DNA of 37,219 bases from a virus: the IMG/VR virus record IMGVR_UViG_3300033153_001433, positions 1 to 37,219 of that record; one strand, 5' to 3'. Shown here in pieces: positions 30,201 to 37,219 of the stretch. The first letter of the stretch is position 1. Each line of letters begins with the position of its first letter. The notes below the pieces were generated by a model. That model made no database searches. It worked only from the letters and a program-made list of their open reading frames with translations, and was not told the DNA's origin. The position numbers and the translations under genes are program-made.

Positions 30201-32159
30201 GTGTCTGATGCAGATTTATTTTTTGAGTCTTCTGAATCTTACTCTATAAAACCAGATATTAATGGAGACTTAGCTCACTTTTCTAATAATAAAACAGGAG
30301 CACAAAATCAGGTTATTTCAACCAACACTCCAGCTATTATTGAATTACCATTTTCTGATTGTTATAGTTTTGGTAATGGTATTGAAAGTTTCAGATATAA
30401 AGATCTTTCTACTTCTAACTTTTTTGTTATAGGAGAAAGGGTTTCTGCTGTTAGTAACACTTTGTTTGAGGAAGCAGATAGATTTGCTGGACTAACGTAT
30501 AGTGGTGTTTTTAGCGGCCCATCTAATGTAAATAATTTAAACGAATTTAATTTAGGGCTAGTAAACTTTAAAGACTGTGAATTAGTATATGGGCCTATAA
30601 TGAAATTACACGCAAGACAAACAGATATATTAGTTTTACAAGAAGATAGAATATCATATGTTTTAGCTAACAAAAACTTAATAAGCGACTCTACTGGTGG
30701 GGGAGCTATAGTTTCTGTTCCAGAAATATTAGGGCAACAAATAGCAAGAATAGAGGAGTATGGTATAAGCTTTAACCCAGAAAGTTTTACAAGCTGGGGG
30801 AGAGATATGTACTTTAGTGACACAAAAAGAGGAGCGGTAATAAAGTTGACTGGTGCTGGATTGGAAAGCGATACACTTGAGGTTGTGTCAGCTTTAGGAA
30901 TGAGGTCTTATTTTAGAAATAAATTTGCGGATCAATTAAACACACAAAAGCTTGGAGGCTATGACCCTTATATGGATGAATATGTTTTTTCCACAAACAA
31001 TAAATTAGTTCCATTCCCTGTGCCAAATATAGAGTGTGGTACTCAAATTCAAAAAACCAACACCTCTTCACCATTAAGTTTTGTCGTAGATGTAACGGTA
31101 GCGACAGGAACTTTTGATATTGTTATTAATCCTGTAGGGTCTATGGATGTAAATGTTGTAGTTGTATACAATAATATTACCACAACAAATAATAATTTAA
31201 CAGGGCCTACTACTATTTCTATAACTAAAGCCCAACAATATCCAACTACCGCAACAGTAACGGTTACACCTAACGAGGAATCATCATTTAGGTTGTTTCC
31301 AAATTGCGTAGCTACACAAACATTAAATGTAGTGTCGGTTGTTTTAGGGTCGCCAATAAGTGGATTAATAGGAACTGGTGCTCAAACTATACATTATGAG
31401 TATAGTTGGACAAATGGTTCTTTTACAAGCCCGTTAGAGTCAAATCAAGTAACATTTAGCGGAACAGAAAATGTAAGCGAGTATATTATAAATACAGGAC
31501 AAACCTCAATAGGCATGTATCCAGGTACTGGATCTACAGTTACAATGAGAAGTAATAAAATTAATCCAGACACTTTTGTTTTTACAGACACAGAAAACAG
31601 GTTCTATGCAATAACAAGTAATTCGTTACCAGCAACATCTGGAGCTACATTTGATTTAACATTATTAACCAATCCATTAGCACCAATAGTAGGCTCTAAT
31701 CCTGACCCTGTAACTAATGTAGATAATATTTATACAGCTATATCCCCAGCTCTTAATATAACATCAAGTACACAAACACTTTATTTAGTTTGGGACTTTA
31801 GAGATAGAAGAAATGAAGATTTTTGTTACTCAACAATAGATGCAACTGACGCTTGTATAGGATGTACACCAGTATCAGGTTGTACAGAGTTTTCATCATC
31901 CGATGTGCAAGGGTCGTTTCCACAAGCTTGTAATGGTGGGGCTGGTATACCTATGAGATCAACTAATTTTTTCCATGACGGTACGGGAACTTTCCCACAA
32001 GTAGGAGATAAGGTTTACAAAACTCCAGGGCCTAACCCAACAATACCTTGTAATCAAGGAGTTATAGCAGACCCTGGATATTATTATTTACAAAATGGAG
32101 ATATTATGTTTATACAATCTATAACCTCTAATGTGACAAGCATTTTACCTTGTCCTTAA
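27207..32159 (+). CDS. Giant tail nozzle / stabilisation-type protein (tail tubular B / P22 gp10-like)
   Basis: A 1650-residue protein. The start (FIAGKMNKSVDERLIPKGQY and NVRLGSTETTEIGAVENSKG) is the signature of tail stabilisation or tubular-B proteins of podoviruses. The body has beta-rich parts, an FAYRYQYRENEYSATS motif, and a propeller-like area (DILVLQEDRISYVL, SFTSWGRDMYFSDTKRGAVI, KLGGYDPYMDEYVF). Unusually long: after about residue 1270 it adds an Ig-like beta region and a C-terminal Cys cluster (seven Cys at about 1538-1650, such as CIGCTPVSGC). T7 and P22 relatives are 470-800 residues, so the length is notable. It would form the tail nozzle. Confidence 0.8.
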   Translation: MDINTNFIAGKMNKSVDERLIPKGQYIDALNVRLGSTETTEIGAVENSKGNTILTDIGYQGVTLSSNATCIGAFEDGVNENIYWFVHDPTSALSASGKIDMILSYNVSGQSTTYHVVSETVLNFNPLYLITGIDLIEDLLFFTDDINPPRKININRNYPEPNVSGDQITEEELNVIVKPPGFSSYTNSLGVVEEELPAPTLVLSNVVGDENYIKDKFICFAYRYQYRENEYSATSLFTTPSFEPGLFKYDKANQNNAGMENVYNSVDITFNTGGSLVIAIELLFKESATNTINVIERFDKSDLGWSDNDQQTFRFTNSKIYTVLGSDELLRLYDNVPRFAKSQTIMGNRLIYGNYIDQYDIKTADGQQIPIDFRTTGSSVGIESEVVSFDLLGIGDANQIDPAVGTSFFVPFSYGRWNLPSSNIPLPILKNAEFNVKVKITSTAAYAPGAPGYLDLGGDTADPLFPTGFKTNTLSSQPEISVRIIARNNYATYIDFTNSLEFQEAFGVGVPGTPGSTITPITPGASYGFSLSDQFYALIQPPTTPTYAVDYVFKTAGKWDPGSGAPIPAQEGYKMESFSTGVRLQQPSVQYQYDDGVGNIVNVYEYFAFSVTSITVAGPPAIGTSTDCTISFSNISNSASLHSNRNFETGIMYMDDYGRSTTVLVSPNNTVFFPAADSVSINTIIATVNNKPPFWASRYKFFVKPSLGAYNIIYSDAIFTDQFDQGLAWVRLEGDATSIVNKNDILTVKIQSDGQVVPRLVTTTVLEVEAKNRGGTGTGQDNNLPAGAPAGLYMLIRPQGFRASTSANALIDNGYKSVDATSGFGTVEYPCFTTDSAGNPLVYNLPQGSEVSLTFRTWRGYAWFAKCDMNYETVPFKFEVTASSTAQNLKDFFDQEGINPNNFMQNTECVDDMKAVYYPTQYAIGQGPSDSSSLIPELQFWFTSDNYSSSSSELFLNVRSIFPVATGFLRTDIRPVNTEVQIEVNRNNNFMAFETKAAVSDADLFFESSESYSIKPDINGDLAHFSNNKTGAQNQVISTNTPAIIELPFSDCYSFGNGIESFRYKDLSTSNFFVIGERVSAVSNTLFEEADRFAGLTYSGVFSGPSNVNNLNEFNLGLVNFKDCELVYGPIMKLHARQTDILVLQEDRISYVLANKNLISDSTGGGAIVSVPEILGQQIARIEEYGISFNPESFTSWGRDMYFSDTKRGAVIKLTGAGLESDTLEVVSALGMRSYFRNKFADQLNTQKLGGYDPYMDEYVFSTNNKLVPFPVPNIECGTQIQKTNTSSPLSFVVDVTVATGTFDIVINPVGSMDVNVVVVYNNITTTNNNLTGPTTISITKAQQYPTTATVTVTPNEESSFRLFPNCVATQTLNVVSVVLGSPISGLIGTGAQTIHYEYSWTNGSFTSPLESNQVTFSGTENVSEYIINTGQTSIGMYPGTGSTVTMRSNKINPDTFVFTDTENRFYAITSNSLPATSGATFDLTLLTNPLAPIVGSNPDPVTNVDNIYTAISPALNITSSTQTLYLVWDFRDRRNEDFCYSTIDATDACIGCTPVSGCTEFSSSDVQGSFPQACNGGAGIPMRSTNFFHDGTGTFPQVGDKVYKTPGPNPTIPCNQGVIADPGYYYLQNGDIMFIQSITSNVTSILPCP

Positions 32160-32171
32160 AAAAACAAAACT

Positions 32172-32339
32172 ATGGCAACAACAGTAACTAAATGGCATGA
32201 TGGAAGCAACTTTGTTTTTGCATATGCCGTATATGATGATCAAGCTCTAACAGTCCCAGCAGCTGATGGGTTTTATCAGTTTGGTGGATATGTAAGACAA
32301 CAATTAAATGGAAAACTAGAACCTTATACACAATGTTAA
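32172..32339 (+). CDS. 55-residue protein, unknown function
   Basis: An ATG at 32172 opens a 55-codon frame ending TAA at 32337-32339; the next gene starts one base later. The protein (MATTVTKWHDGSNFVFAYAV, then AADGFYQFGGYVRQQL, end YTQC) is a compact beta-like peptide rich in Tyr and Phe. It sits in the tail operon, between the nozzle and a tail-associated protein, and is likely a minor virion protein or assembly factor. No motif recognised. Confidence 0.6.
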   Translation: MATTVTKWHDGSNFVFAYAVYDDQALTVPAADGFYQFGGYVRQQLNGKLEPYTQC

Positions 32340-32340
32340 A

Positions 32341-33093
32341 ATGGCAATAAAAGAAACTTTATCATATAGCGATGGAGTAAAAGGATGGCCATCTTTTTAT
32401 TCTTTTTTACCCGATTATTTAATTGGAATGAATAGCTTTTTCTATTCGTTTCATCAAGGCCAACTTTATAGACACAATACTAATGAGCTTAGAAATAATT
32501 ACTATGGTGTTCAGTATAACTCCAATATAACAGGAGTATTTAATGTTCAGCCACAGACTATTAAATTATTTAAAACAATATCTTTAGAAAGTGACGCTGC
32601 CTGGGGTGTGGAAACTTTAGAAACAGATTTAGGAAATGGAGATATGTTAAGCACTTATTTTGAGCAAAAAGAAGGTGAGTGGTTTTCTTTTATTAGAAAC
32701 AAAAGTACAACAGTCAACTTTAAACTAAGATCGGCTAATGGAATAGGGCAGATTGCAGCTGTTAACGTAGCTTTTGTAGGTATTGATGTAGTGTTTAATG
32801 TAAGCCTGGGAAGTATAATTAGTATTGGAGACACATTATATCATCAGGTAACCCCAACATCTTCTCGACCTACAGGAATAATTACAGCTATTAATCAAGC
32901 AACAAACACAGTAACTATTGCAGTAGTATTAAATATGCCCTTAGCAAATCAGTTTGCCTTTTATTATAAAGACCCTGTTGCTGAATCGCATGGAGCTCGT
33001 GGATATTTTATGAGATTTAAGTTAGAAAACACAGACACGACTCCAGTTGAACTGTTTTCTGTAGGTAGTAGTGTGATGAAAAGTTATCCATAG
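32341..33093 (+). CDS. Tail-associated virion protein, unknown function
   Basis: A 250-residue, Phe/Tyr-rich beta protein. It opens with a striking KGWPSFYSFLPDYLIGMNSF, then FYSFHQGQLYRHNTNELRNN. I remember this WxSFYSFxPDY...GQLYRHN pattern in tail proteins of aquatic phages, so it is a recurring family, but its role is not known to me. The C-terminal half has a beta-domain with a Ser/Thr/Ile pattern (SLGSIISIGDTLYHQVTPTS) reminiscent of the modules in the 260-residue protein. Located after the nozzle protein. Confidence 0.7.
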   Translation: MAIKETLSYSDGVKGWPSFYSFLPDYLIGMNSFFYSFHQGQLYRHNTNELRNNYYGVQYNSNITGVFNVQPQTIKLFKTISLESDAAWGVETLETDLGNGDMLSTYFEQKEGEWFSFIRNKSTTVNFKLRSANGIGQIAAVNVAFVGIDVVFNVSLGSIISIGDTLYHQVTPTSSRPTGIITAINQATNTVTIAVVLNMPLANQFAFYYKDPVAESHGARGYFMRFKLENTDTTPVELFSVGSSVMKSYP

Positions 33094-33100
33094 ATTTTAC

Positions 33101-33108
33101 TATCTTTG
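33101..33108 (+). promoter_or_regulatory. Bacteroidota-type -7 promoter box very close to a start codon
   Basis: TATCTTTG lies in the 20-base gap before the GNAT-like gene, with only five bases between the box and ATG 33114 (another ATG at 33110). If active, the transcript would have almost no leader. Confidence 0.45.
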
Positions 33109-33113
33109 CATGG

Positions 33114-33515
33114 ATGGCTTTAAATATTAAACCACTAAGTGATAACGATTATGATGATATATTATGTGGTTGGTGGAAAGAATGGAAATGGACAGCCCCT
33201 AAAAAAGATTTTTTACCAGACATGGGGTACATGGTTTATTATAATGACGAACCAATTTGTGCTGGGTATATGTATATAACTAACTCTAATGTAGTTTTAT
33301 TAGAGTGGATTATATCTAGCTTTAAATTTAAAGACAGAAAGATTAGAAAAGAAGCACTATTAATGTTAGTGCAGACGATAACAAGTCTAGCAACAACATT
33401 AGAAAAAAAATATGTATATTCACTTTTAAAAAGTAAATCTTTAATTGAGATATACCAAGAGTTAGGCTACAAGAAGGGTGATAGTAACACGCAAGAAATG
33501 ATTAAAATATTATAA
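33114..33515 (+). CDS. GNAT acetyltransferase-like protein
   Basis: A 133-residue protein with the overall order of a small GNAT domain: GYMVYYNDEPICAGYMYITN (beta strands 2-4), NVVLLEWIISSFKF (strand 4-5 leading to the cofactor loop), a helix (KEALLMLVQTITSLATTLEK), KKYVYSLLKSKSLIEIYQEL, and LGYKKGDSNTQEMIKIL as the C-terminal strands. The acetyl-CoA-binding loop, normally (Q/R)xxGx(G/A), reads KFKDRKIRKEA and lacks the glycines, so catalysis is doubtful. It lies inside the virion gene block, not in a metabolic cluster, and may have a structural or modification role. The fold assignment is by pattern. Confidence 0.65.
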   Translation: MALNIKPLSDNDYDDILCGWWKEWKWTAPKKDFLPDMGYMVYYNDEPICAGYMYITNSNVVLLEWIISSFKFKDRKIRKEALLMLVQTITSLATTLEKKYVYSLLKSKSLIEIYQELGYKKGDSNTQEMIKIL

Positions 33516-34346
33516 ATGGCATTAACAACAGCAACAATAATAGCACTTGGGGGAGCAGCCGTAGGTGGTGGAATGAATTTAATTCAAGCTGGAAAAGCAA
33601 GAGATGCACAAAAGGATGCAGATAGAGCTGCGGCAAGACTAATGAATGATGCTAAGGCTAAATTACAAAAAAACTTTTACGAGGGACTAAGGATTCCTAC
33701 TGAAGCATACGATCAAGCCTACGAAGCAAACGCACAGGCACAAAGAGAAAGTGTTGAGGCATTGCAACAAGCAGATGCAAGAACTTTAGCAGCTGGTGTA
33801 GGTAGAGTTGGAGCCTTGTCAAATCAAAATACACAACAAATAAGAGCCCAACAAGCACAAGAAATGTTTGAATTAGATAAGTTTAAGCGTGGAGCTCAAG
33901 AGGATATGACACAACAGTTAGCACAATTGGATGTTGCTCAGGCTCAAGATCAAGCTGCAAGAGCTGCACAAGCTGATGAGCAAGTGGGTATGTTACAGGC
34001 TGGAGCAGCGAATGCTTTTATTGGTGGTATTACTTCTGCGGCACAAGCACAAGAATTAAACACAATGAGTAAGGAAGATAAATTATTATCTAAAAATTAT
34101 GCTGATAACGAAGCTTTATTTAAAGCTCAAGGCATAGATAGAAATGTGTATTTACAAAATCCAGGTAATTATAAAATAGAAAATGGAAAGCTAACTATTA
34201 TTAAACCTCCTGTTGTAACAAATAAGAAGGCTAATAACAATGTTGTAGTAGAAGATGATACAGAGGTAATGGATTATTTCGAACCAAGTGTTGATTTTGC
34301 ATTTAATTTTCAAGATAGAATGAACTCATTAAGACCAAATGGCTAG
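33516..34346 (+). CDS. Internal virion (ejection) protein, gp14-like in style
   Basis: A 276-residue protein. Residues 1-26 are hydrophobic and Gly/Ala-rich (TATIIALGGAAVGGGMNLIQ), followed by a long coiled coil rich in Ala, Gln and Arg (about 27-165: ARDAQKDADRAAARLMNDAK, ARTLAAGVGRVGALSNQNTQ, QIRAQQAQEMFELDKFKRGA). A second Gly/Ala stretch (AGAANAFIGGITSAAQAQ) and a polar C terminus with DYFEPSVDFAFNFQDRMN follow. This layout, at the downstream end of the tail operon, is that of the smaller internal core or ejection proteins of short-tailed phages, which form a transperiplasmic channel with larger partners. It overlaps the next gene by eight bases. Confidence 0.75.
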   Translation: MALTTATIIALGGAAVGGGMNLIQAGKARDAQKDADRAAARLMNDAKAKLQKNFYEGLRIPTEAYDQAYEANAQAQRESVEALQQADARTLAAGVGRVGALSNQNTQQIRAQQAQEMFELDKFKRGAQEDMTQQLAQLDVAQAQDQAARAAQADEQVGMLQAGAANAFIGGITSAAQAQELNTMSKEDKLLSKNYADNEALFKAQGIDRNVYLQNPGNYKIENGKLTIIKPPVVTNKKANNNVVVEDDTEVMDYFEPSVDFAFNFQDRMNSLRPNG

Positions 34347-36198
34347 AAAAAATATAAACTTTAACACATACGTTGAAAGAGATTTACAAAAAACTACAGT
34401 AGATTGGGGAACTGTAGCTAATAAATTAACTGGAGATCTATTAAAAATACGAGAAGATAGAGCGGCTGAAAGAGATAAGATAGCCCAAGACACCATTGAC
34501 GCTACCGACAAGGTAAACGAAATGGAAGAGTATACAAGTCAGACCTTACAAAATTTAGCATTAGGAATGTCAGGAGATTCAGCAGAATTTTTAAGAGTAC
34601 AGCAAGATTTATTTAACAGGGGTCTTATTTCGCAAACTGAATTAGCACAAAACAAACAGAGAGTTTTGGGTGACTGGCAACAGTTTGGAAACATAAGTAA
34701 AAGATGGGAGTCAGATTATGTAGACATGGTTAAGAGAGCTGATGATGGAGACGCATCTACTTTTGAGGTTTGGTTTAATAAACAAAATGCTGAGTTTGGT
34801 AACTTAAAAGGTGTAACTGGTTTTGTAAATCCCCAAACAGGAACGCTTTCTTTGCTTAGAAGAGATGGTAATGGAAATGTTTCAGACGATCCTTCACGCC
34901 ATGTAAGCTTGAACCAGTTACAAAATAGATTTAACACACAAATACAAAACGTATCTAAAGATAATGCTATTGATAAAGACCTTAAAGAGTCAGTTAATCA
35001 GTTAGGAAAATTAGTTGTTGCAACTTTAACTACTACAGGTGAGGGAGATGATAAAAGACCAGATGGTGGAGTGTTGACTGTTGAAGGACAAAAACAGGCA
35101 ATGGAGACAGATGAAATTAAAAAATACATTCAAGGTACAGTAAATGGATTTTTGTCTAATGACTATAAAATATTTAGTGTACTAGGAGACATTGTAGGTA
35201 AAGATAAAAATGGTAATAAGTATGAGCCAACAACCAGTCTTACTGAAGCAAAAAACGATCCTTCTAAAGTTCTTGTAAGATATGATGAGAGTACAGGAAT
35301 GCCAGTTCCAGTTGAGGACGCACCAAACTGGGCGGATCAAAAAGATGTTGCTGAAAAGGCTGTTAAAAACAGAATGCTTGTAATGCTAGATGACGTAGAG
35401 GCAATCAAGCCAGGTGAAACTCTTACTGATTATCAAAAACAATTACTTGAATTAAAAAGAAGACAGTTAGATCAAGATGATGAAAATATAAATAATGCTA
35501 TAGACGAGGAGTATGATATGATTAAATACTCACCAGCTGTATATGGTAGAGATAAATCTAAGAATCAAGTAATGAACGGTATGAGTGCAGCTGATTATAT
35601 TGATGATAAGCTAGATGAAAACATTACTAAGACTGTATTTTTTGATCCAGACAAACAGGTTAAAAAAGTATTTACCAATGTTATTCAAGGAGTGCTAGAT
35701 CCAAATATGTTTACTGATTTAGAAAGAGGTGAGTATCCAGGACAAAAACCTTTCAATCTCCAGTATCGAGATGATGGATCAGACAGATTAGTGGTTGAGT
35801 TTGGAGATAGAACTATAACTTATCCACCATTGAAAGGAGATGATATGTTAAAAGAAAGACCTTTTGATAGAAGTACAGGACAGTATGCTAAAAACATACA
35901 GTTGGTGGGTGCTAATGAAGATGATATGAAAACTGCTAATAGTGGCAAAATACCAGCAGGTTTTTACGGAGTTGACACTACTGGAGATGGTAAAATAGAT
36001 ACGTTTAAGCCAGGGCTTGATAACTACAATACTGGAGGTAAAGGTGCTAATCAAGATATGTATGACAAAACAAGTGAAATGTTTGATTATGTAAGAAGAA
36101 ACTTAATCGACCCTGTAGATCAAAACTTAAGAAAATTACAGAAAGAAAAGTATGACGAAAAGTCTAAAAAAAGAAAAAGAAAATTACCAGGAATATAG
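34339..36198 (+). CDS. Internal virion (ejection) protein, large helical
   Basis: A 619-residue, polar, mostly helical protein, start MARKNINFNTYVERDLQKTT. It has long helices (ADRDKIAQDTIDATDKVNEM-like, NLALGMSGDSAEFLRVQQDL), an RRDGNGNVSDDPSRHVSL loop, and a highly basic end (EKYDEKSKKRKRKLPGI). It lacks signal and membrane segments. An Asp/Gly/Thr-rich loop near the C terminus (GVDTTGDGKIDTFKPG) has the form of a calcium-binding dockerin-like or EF-like turn (D-T-T-G-D-G-K-I-D), a possible metal site. It lies between two other internal-protein candidates and probably corresponds to T7 gp15 in role. Function inferred from context and composition. Confidence 0.72.
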   Translation: MARKNINFNTYVERDLQKTTVDWGTVANKLTGDLLKIREDRAAERDKIAQDTIDATDKVNEMEEYTSQTLQNLALGMSGDSAEFLRVQQDLFNRGLISQTELAQNKQRVLGDWQQFGNISKRWESDYVDMVKRADDGDASTFEVWFNKQNAEFGNLKGVTGFVNPQTGTLSLLRRDGNGNVSDDPSRHVSLNQLQNRFNTQIQNVSKDNAIDKDLKESVNQLGKLVVATLTTTGEGDDKRPDGGVLTVEGQKQAMETDEIKKYIQGTVNGFLSNDYKIFSVLGDIVGKDKNGNKYEPTTSLTEAKNDPSKVLVRYDESTGMPVPVEDAPNWADQKDVAEKAVKNRMLVMLDDVEAIKPGETLTDYQKQLLELKRRQLDQDDENINNAIDEEYDMIKYSPAVYGRDKSKNQVMNGMSAADYIDDKLDENITKTVFFDPDKQVKKVFTNVIQGVLDPNMFTDLERGEYPGQKPFNLQYRDDGSDRLVVEFGDRTITYPPLKGDDMLKERPFDRSTGQYAKNIQLVGANEDDMKTANSGKIPAGFYGVDTTGDGKIDTFKPGLDNYNTGGKGANQDMYDKTSEMFDYVRRNLIDPVDQNLRKLQKEKYDEKSKKRKRKLPGI

Positions 36199-36201
36199 GA
36201 A

Positions 36202-37219
36202 ATGAACAACGAAGCTATTAAAAAATTATACGAAGCTTTAGCTGCTGATTATGAATTAGGCAGTATAGAGGAATTTACCGCTTATCTTCAAGATGATAAT
36301 AAGCGTAAGTTGTTTTACGAGCAAGTTATTGAACCAAATTTTGAGATTGAAAGTTATGAAGTTTTTGAACAAGCCTATGGCTTAAAAAAAAAAGACGTAT
36401 CCGAACCTACTGGGGATCAGGAGCCTATGGAATCTCCTTCACAACCAAATCAAGATCCTTTTTCTTCGGACTCTTCAAACGAACCAACAGCCCCAATAGA
36501 TCCAACAACGGGACTTCCATTTAAGGATGATGATACTCAGGTAATAGAAGAAGATATTAGTATCGATGATATTGAAGGGGGTGATACTGGAATTACCAGT
36601 ATAAATCCCGTAGAAAGAGATCAAACTACAGAGCTATACAACAGAGGAGAATTTTTTATAGAAGGTTCTCAAGAAAAAGATACATACCTAGAACAGTTAG
36701 TAGGTAAAAATTCCGTAACCGATCTTATTGGAGATATATATCGTGCTGGTAAACAAGGACTTATGCAGGGTAACACAGCTGATGAGGCAGCTTCTTTAAT
36801 GATTAGTGGTAGTGATGCTACTGATGAGCAGGTAGAAGCGTTTTTGCAATCTCAAGAAGCATTACAAAATCAAGGAACTACAGATGAGATGATGAATTTT
36901 AACAGAATTTATGATCAAGCTGATAATAAGTTTGCTGGTTTTTTAGAAGCTTTAGCAAAAAACCCGTCAGCTATTTTACAAATAGGTGCACAAACAATTA
37001 CTCAGTTAATGAACCCTGCATCCTTAGCTGCTGGTGGGGCCACTATAGCAGCTGGGGCTGCATATGGTGCTGGTACAGGAGCGTTTGCTGGAGGAGTAGG
37101 AGCAGCCCCTGGAGCATTAATAGGAGCATTTAATCCAGGAACATTAAGAACAGCATTTGCTATGGCTTCAGGAGCACTAGAATCTAGCTTGTCATTTGCT
37201 GAATTTATAAAAGAAGAGA
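36202..37219 (+). CDS. Partial large internal / polyvalent-type protein (3' end outside window)
   Basis: An ATG at 36202, three bases after the previous stop, opens a frame that stays open for 339 codons to the window edge, so the gene is truncated here and no stop is seen. Residues 17-60 contain two helical motifs of similar form (YELGSIEEFTAYLQDDNKRK and FEIESYEVFEQAYG), a pattern I remember at the N terminus of very large Bacteroidota phage and mobile-element proteins. A long acidic Pro/Ser/Thr linker follows (about 66-150), then helices, and a Gly/Ala-rich hydrophobic stretch at about 270-312 (SLAAGGATIAAGAAYGAG). Probably a giant ejection protein with downstream enzyme domains; unknown without its 3' part. 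Confidence 0.75.
   Translation, partial: MNNEAIKKLYEALAADYELGSIEEFTAYLQDDNKRKLFYEQVIEPNFEIESYEVFEQAYGLKKKDVSEPTGDQEPMESPSQPNQDPFSSDSSNEPTAPIDPTTGLPFKDDDTQVIEEDISIDDIEGGDTGITSINPVERDQTTELYNRGEFFIEGSQEKDTYLEQLVGKNSVTDLIGDIYRAGKQGLMQGNTADEAASLMISGSDATDEQVEAFLQSQEALQNQGTTDEMMNFNRIYDQADNKFAGFLEALAKNPSAILQIGAQTITQLMNPASLAAGGATIAAGAAYGAGTGAFAGGVGAAPGALIGAFNPGTLRTAFAMASGALESSLSFAEFIKEE

Noticed and set aside
1-37219. tRNA genes, insertion sequences, integrase or attachment sites
   Set aside because: No cloverleaf, transposase, recombinase or terminal repeat was seen on either strand.

Overview
The window is a 37 kb piece of a tailed double-stranded DNA phage genome, read on one strand only: every credible gene is on the + strand and almost no bases are non-coding. 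The gene set (large terminase, a long portal, an acidic scaffold-like protein, a major capsid candidate, two adaptor/tail-tubular-A-like proteins, a 1650-residue tail-nozzle-like protein, and long Ala/Gln-rich internal proteins, with no tape measure, sheath or long-tail tube) fits a short-tailed (podovirus-like) virion. The host is probably a marine or aquatic member of the Bacteroidota, most likely a flavobacterium. The DNA is A+T-rich. The few intergenic gaps repeatedly carry the Bacteroidota -7 promoter box TAnnTTTG. Genes are preceded by A/T-rich leaders without Shine-Dalgarno sequences. One phage gene has a typical flavobacterial signal peptide ending in ASA|Q. These host and lifestyle statements are inferences.

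Layout. (1) 1-1963: eight tiny, mostly very basic genes in a tight overlapping chain, the first cut by the window edge. None has a known function that I recognise. (2) 1969-4966: a virion-like beta protein with a duplicated module; then a lysis cassette (membrane-anchored coiled coil, T7-lysozyme-type amidase, holin); a small fibre-like protein; and a secreted, outer-membrane-barrel-like protein. (3) 4987-15454: a fibre locus of over 10 kb with three giant repeat fibres (879, 844 and 1323 residues), a LamG-type lectin-like protein and a short coiled coil. The fibres share modular repeats, and the last one carries a YadA-head-like array. (4) 15464-21328: packaging block with two small unknown genes, an apparent tandem GroES-like protein, a possible small terminase, the large terminase (TTG start) and the portal. 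(5) 21383-25209: scaffold, major capsid protein with a strong terminator, an unknown protein, and a 106-residue protein with its own promoter and terminator. (6) 25298-33515: adaptor/tail tube proteins, the nozzle protein, small tail-associated genes and a GNAT-like protein. (7) 33516-37219: internal (ejection-type) proteins, the last one running off the window.

The genes read as a late programme: assemble and fill the head, build the short tail, attach fibres, load internal proteins and lyse the host. The most unusual items are the basic microprotein chain, the phage-encoded outer-membrane-like protein inside the fibre locus, the two-domain GroES-like protein, a promoter lying in one arm of a long dyad between two fibre genes, and a single-gene transcription unit for a small likely virion protein. 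No RNA genes, CRISPR arrays, insertion sequences, integrases or replication genes were seen. All assignments come from reading the sequence and remembered family signatures; no database search was run.
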